Positions 19,641 through 21,063 of a stretch of 21,063 nucleotides of DNA are shown here, in pieces. The number at the start of each line of letters is the position of its first letter. The first letter of the stretch is position 1. The notes beneath the pieces are model-generated. The model was not told the origin of the DNA. It ran no database searches and was given only the letters and a program-made list of their open reading frames with translations. The translations under genes were made by a program, and so were the position numbers. Source of the DNA: Phallusia fumigata (Eukaryota > Chordata > Ascidiacea > Phlebobranchia > Ascidiidae). The stretch lies in assembly GCA_008931825.1 (NCBI GenBank), contig QXVZ01026904.1:1-21063 (forward strand). Reading direction: 5' to 3'.

Positions 19641-19671
19641 TGATGATGACAACAACAGCGATTGTTGAAAC
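19641..19671 (+). repeat. GACAACAGCG hairpin motif, copy 3
   Basis: TGATGATGACAACAACAGCG leads into a perfect hairpin CAACAA-CAGCGA-TTGTTG (19650-19667) and then AAAC. The 6-bp stem keeps the CAGCGA loop seen in the copy at 17474-17489, with compensating stem changes. Confidence 0.55.
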
Positions 19672-20435
19672 GTTTGTGTTACCAAATTAATCTATTTTCC
19701 TGCTTCTGCGATACTTTCGTGCCTTTAAATATGAAACAGTGGTGTTTCAGTTAACGGGTTCACCTCCTGCCCTGCCATAACCCACATATAGAAATTATTG
19801 AACGGTTAACCACTGGTTTGAATACTACAAATGCATTACAAATTCCTTGGCATAAAGTGTGCTAAGTGTTGGTTACATTGCAATTATAAACAGCTTGATA
19901 ACAAATTTGTTACATTAATGCAACAAAATATTAAATATACTTAACAACCTTACTAGGTTTAACTCCTAAACTCTCAAGTCTATAGCCCTCGCTAGCAACC
20001 AGGCTTTGCATTCTAACCAGCCTTGATGTCAGCAGTCAAAGTATAAAGTTTTTTTCGGTTGCGCTTCAGTAAACCTTAGCGTTGTCTCCCCTTTGCTGAA
20101 GTTGCGTTTTTCTATTTCCTTTTTAAAGTATATTTACACAATTCTATGTATTGTGGCGTAAAAGTGCAGGTGTTAAACATGTGTATTTTATTCCATCTAA
20201 GTAGTTGACTCAATCTGTTTTGGGCTTTTTTGTGCAGGTTTTAATGCACAATCCGTTGCCTCGTATATTGTTTAATTTAATTTGTTGTTTTCTAAAATAA
20301 GCTGCGGTTGTTTCTGTCACCTTTATCGCACACCTATAAAGTTATTCAACAGCACCCTCAACTTTGCATAGTTGCAGCAACAACAAAAACCCTCAAAACA
20401 TTTGCGCCGCTCGCACAAAAAAGTTTCCTAAAATT

Positions 20436-20531
20436 TTCCGCGAAACAAGACGAGTTTTGTCGACTTTCGGGGGGAGCTGAGGTAAAAATTTACTCGAAGA
20501 AGGTTCCTCAGTCTTGTTTTGACGCGGGGAA
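20436..20531. mobile_element. Palindromic MITE-like repeat
   Basis: TTCCGCGAAACAAGAC at 20436-20451 is matched by an inverted copy with small indels, GTCTTGTTTTGACGCGGGGAA, at 20511-20531. GCTGAGG and CCTCAGT form a second, inner inverted pair. The element is about 96 bp, GC-richer than its flanks and non-coding. Confidence 0.45.
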
Positions 20532-20612
20532 GTTCGTCTGCACCTGTGGCGTAAAACTATTCAGCGTTCTGTTGGGGTGAGCAACCAAGCGTTTTGTTTT
20601 GTTTCTTTTTTT

Positions 20613-20855
20613 ATCCTCGGTGGGCGGAACAACGACTGAATGCGTTATGCTCACAATGTGTCCACCGTCGAGCTATCTGCCTCATTGCAGTTCCGTTGAA
20701 TCATTTTTTATTCGAATTTTAAAACTTTTGGGTCAACCCATCTGGTCCACTGTGTTGGAGCAATGCCACTTAAGTTTTCTGCTAAAGAAACATAAGTGAC
20801 CTAAGAAACATAAGTGACCGAGACAGGATTAGAACCCTCAACCTTTCGAGAACTA
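20613..20855 (-). mobile_element. tRNA-derived SINE, copy 2
   Basis: This is collinear with 6511-6768: minus-strand GGTTCTAATCCTGTCTCGGT, then the AGTGGCATTGCTCCAACA core block, GATGGGTTGACCCAAAAG, and a tail with GTAACGCATTC-like sequence and CCGCCCACCGAGGATA. It carries an internal 18-bp direct duplication (20785-20802 and 20803-20820) absent from copy 1. The T-arm stem is less perfect than in copy 1. Confidence 0.7.
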
Positions 20856-21063
20856 GGCTATCTTGAAGCTGACCACCTTTCGGATTCTTTGGAGATCCAA
20901 ATTATTGTGGTTCTAGGTCCACATGTCACCTTTAACCCGAGACCCTCAGCTACATAAAGCTCTACGCCACCTTTCTTTAAATTACGCCAGTTGGTAAAAG
21001 AAAGTTTAAAAACATACATGTCTTTTGTGTAATAAGATAATACCTTTAAATTTTTTAAATAAA
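20856..21063. other. Right end of the window, no gene seen
   Basis: AT-rich sequence with a CGCCAGTTGGTAAAAG stretch resembling part of 18900-18950. No coding exon, RNA gene or complete repeat was recognised. Confidence 0.4.

Larger units (their letters stand above)
19372..20612. other. Region without an established gene
   Basis: The missing 5' exons of STMC6-like paralogue 3 should lie here or beyond, but no in-phase exon with a CC pair was found on the minus strand. The plus-strand open frame of 90 codons at 20308-20580 has no recognisable domain. The region also holds one hairpin motif copy and one palindromic repeat, listed separately. Confidence 0.45.

Noticed and set aside
19640-19680. 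Hammerhead ribozyme, because CTGATGA is followed by a hairpin and GAAAC
   Set aside because: The canonical G-C pair closing stem II next to the core is absent, stem III cannot be closed convincingly, and the base at the cleavage position would be G. The other two copies fit even less well.
20308-20580. 90-codon plus-strand open frame
   Set aside because: No recognisable domain; most of it spans a palindromic repeat.

Overview
This is a stretch of AT-rich animal nuclear DNA with small, multi-exon genes on both strands, short GT-AG introns and many short dispersed repeats. Gene density, intron sizes, SINE/MITE content and strong local polymorphism suggest a tunicate, most likely Ciona. That is an inference; no diagnostic marker gene is present. 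The coding sequence can only be recovered by joining exons through their splice phases. I rebuilt five genes this way; the exon boundaries below are hand-made predictions without transcript support.

Layout. (1) 38-1557, minus strand: a four-exon gene for a secreted protein with a signal peptide, a seven-cysteine Ly6/uPAR-like domain, six 17-residue mucin-like repeats and a C-terminal hydrophobic GPI-type signal. (2) 1558-3803: non-coding, with a palindromic MITE (2499-2648) and a diverged tandem duplication (2743-3120). (3) 3804-7095, plus strand: a complete seven-exon aldo/keto reductase of 339 residues with the full D-Y-K-H catalytic tetrad; its introns hold a SINE and MITE-like repeats. 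(4) 7757-9797, 14312-16420 and 17792-19371, all minus strand: three tandem paralogues encoding small single-pass membrane proteins. The two complete members have a signal peptide, six extracellular cysteines (C..C..CC..CC), a W-rich juxtamembrane stretch, one TM helix and a cytoplasmic tail with a PPxY motif, all on the same intron-phase pattern 0-1-1-0. This architecture matches the Shisa/CYYR1/WBP1L superfamily of transmembrane adaptors (STMC6, single TM plus six conserved cysteines). The third member was only resolved at its 3' end.

Between them, 9798-14311 has no recognisable gene. It holds a hAT-type non-autonomous element (11968-12311), a tandem duplication with an undetermined base at the junction (12371-12707, possibly an assembly artefact) and other repeats. 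The right end (19372-21063) holds a second copy of the SINE found in the reductase gene plus a hairpin repeat; no gene is established there.

How they fit together. The reductase is a soluble housekeeping-type NADPH enzyme and has no visible link to its neighbours. The three STMC6-like genes are the real local system: a small tandem family whose ectodomain spacing and cytoplasmic tails have diverged while their exon phases stayed fixed, each tail keeping ligands for WW-domain proteins such as Nedd4-type ubiquitin ligases.
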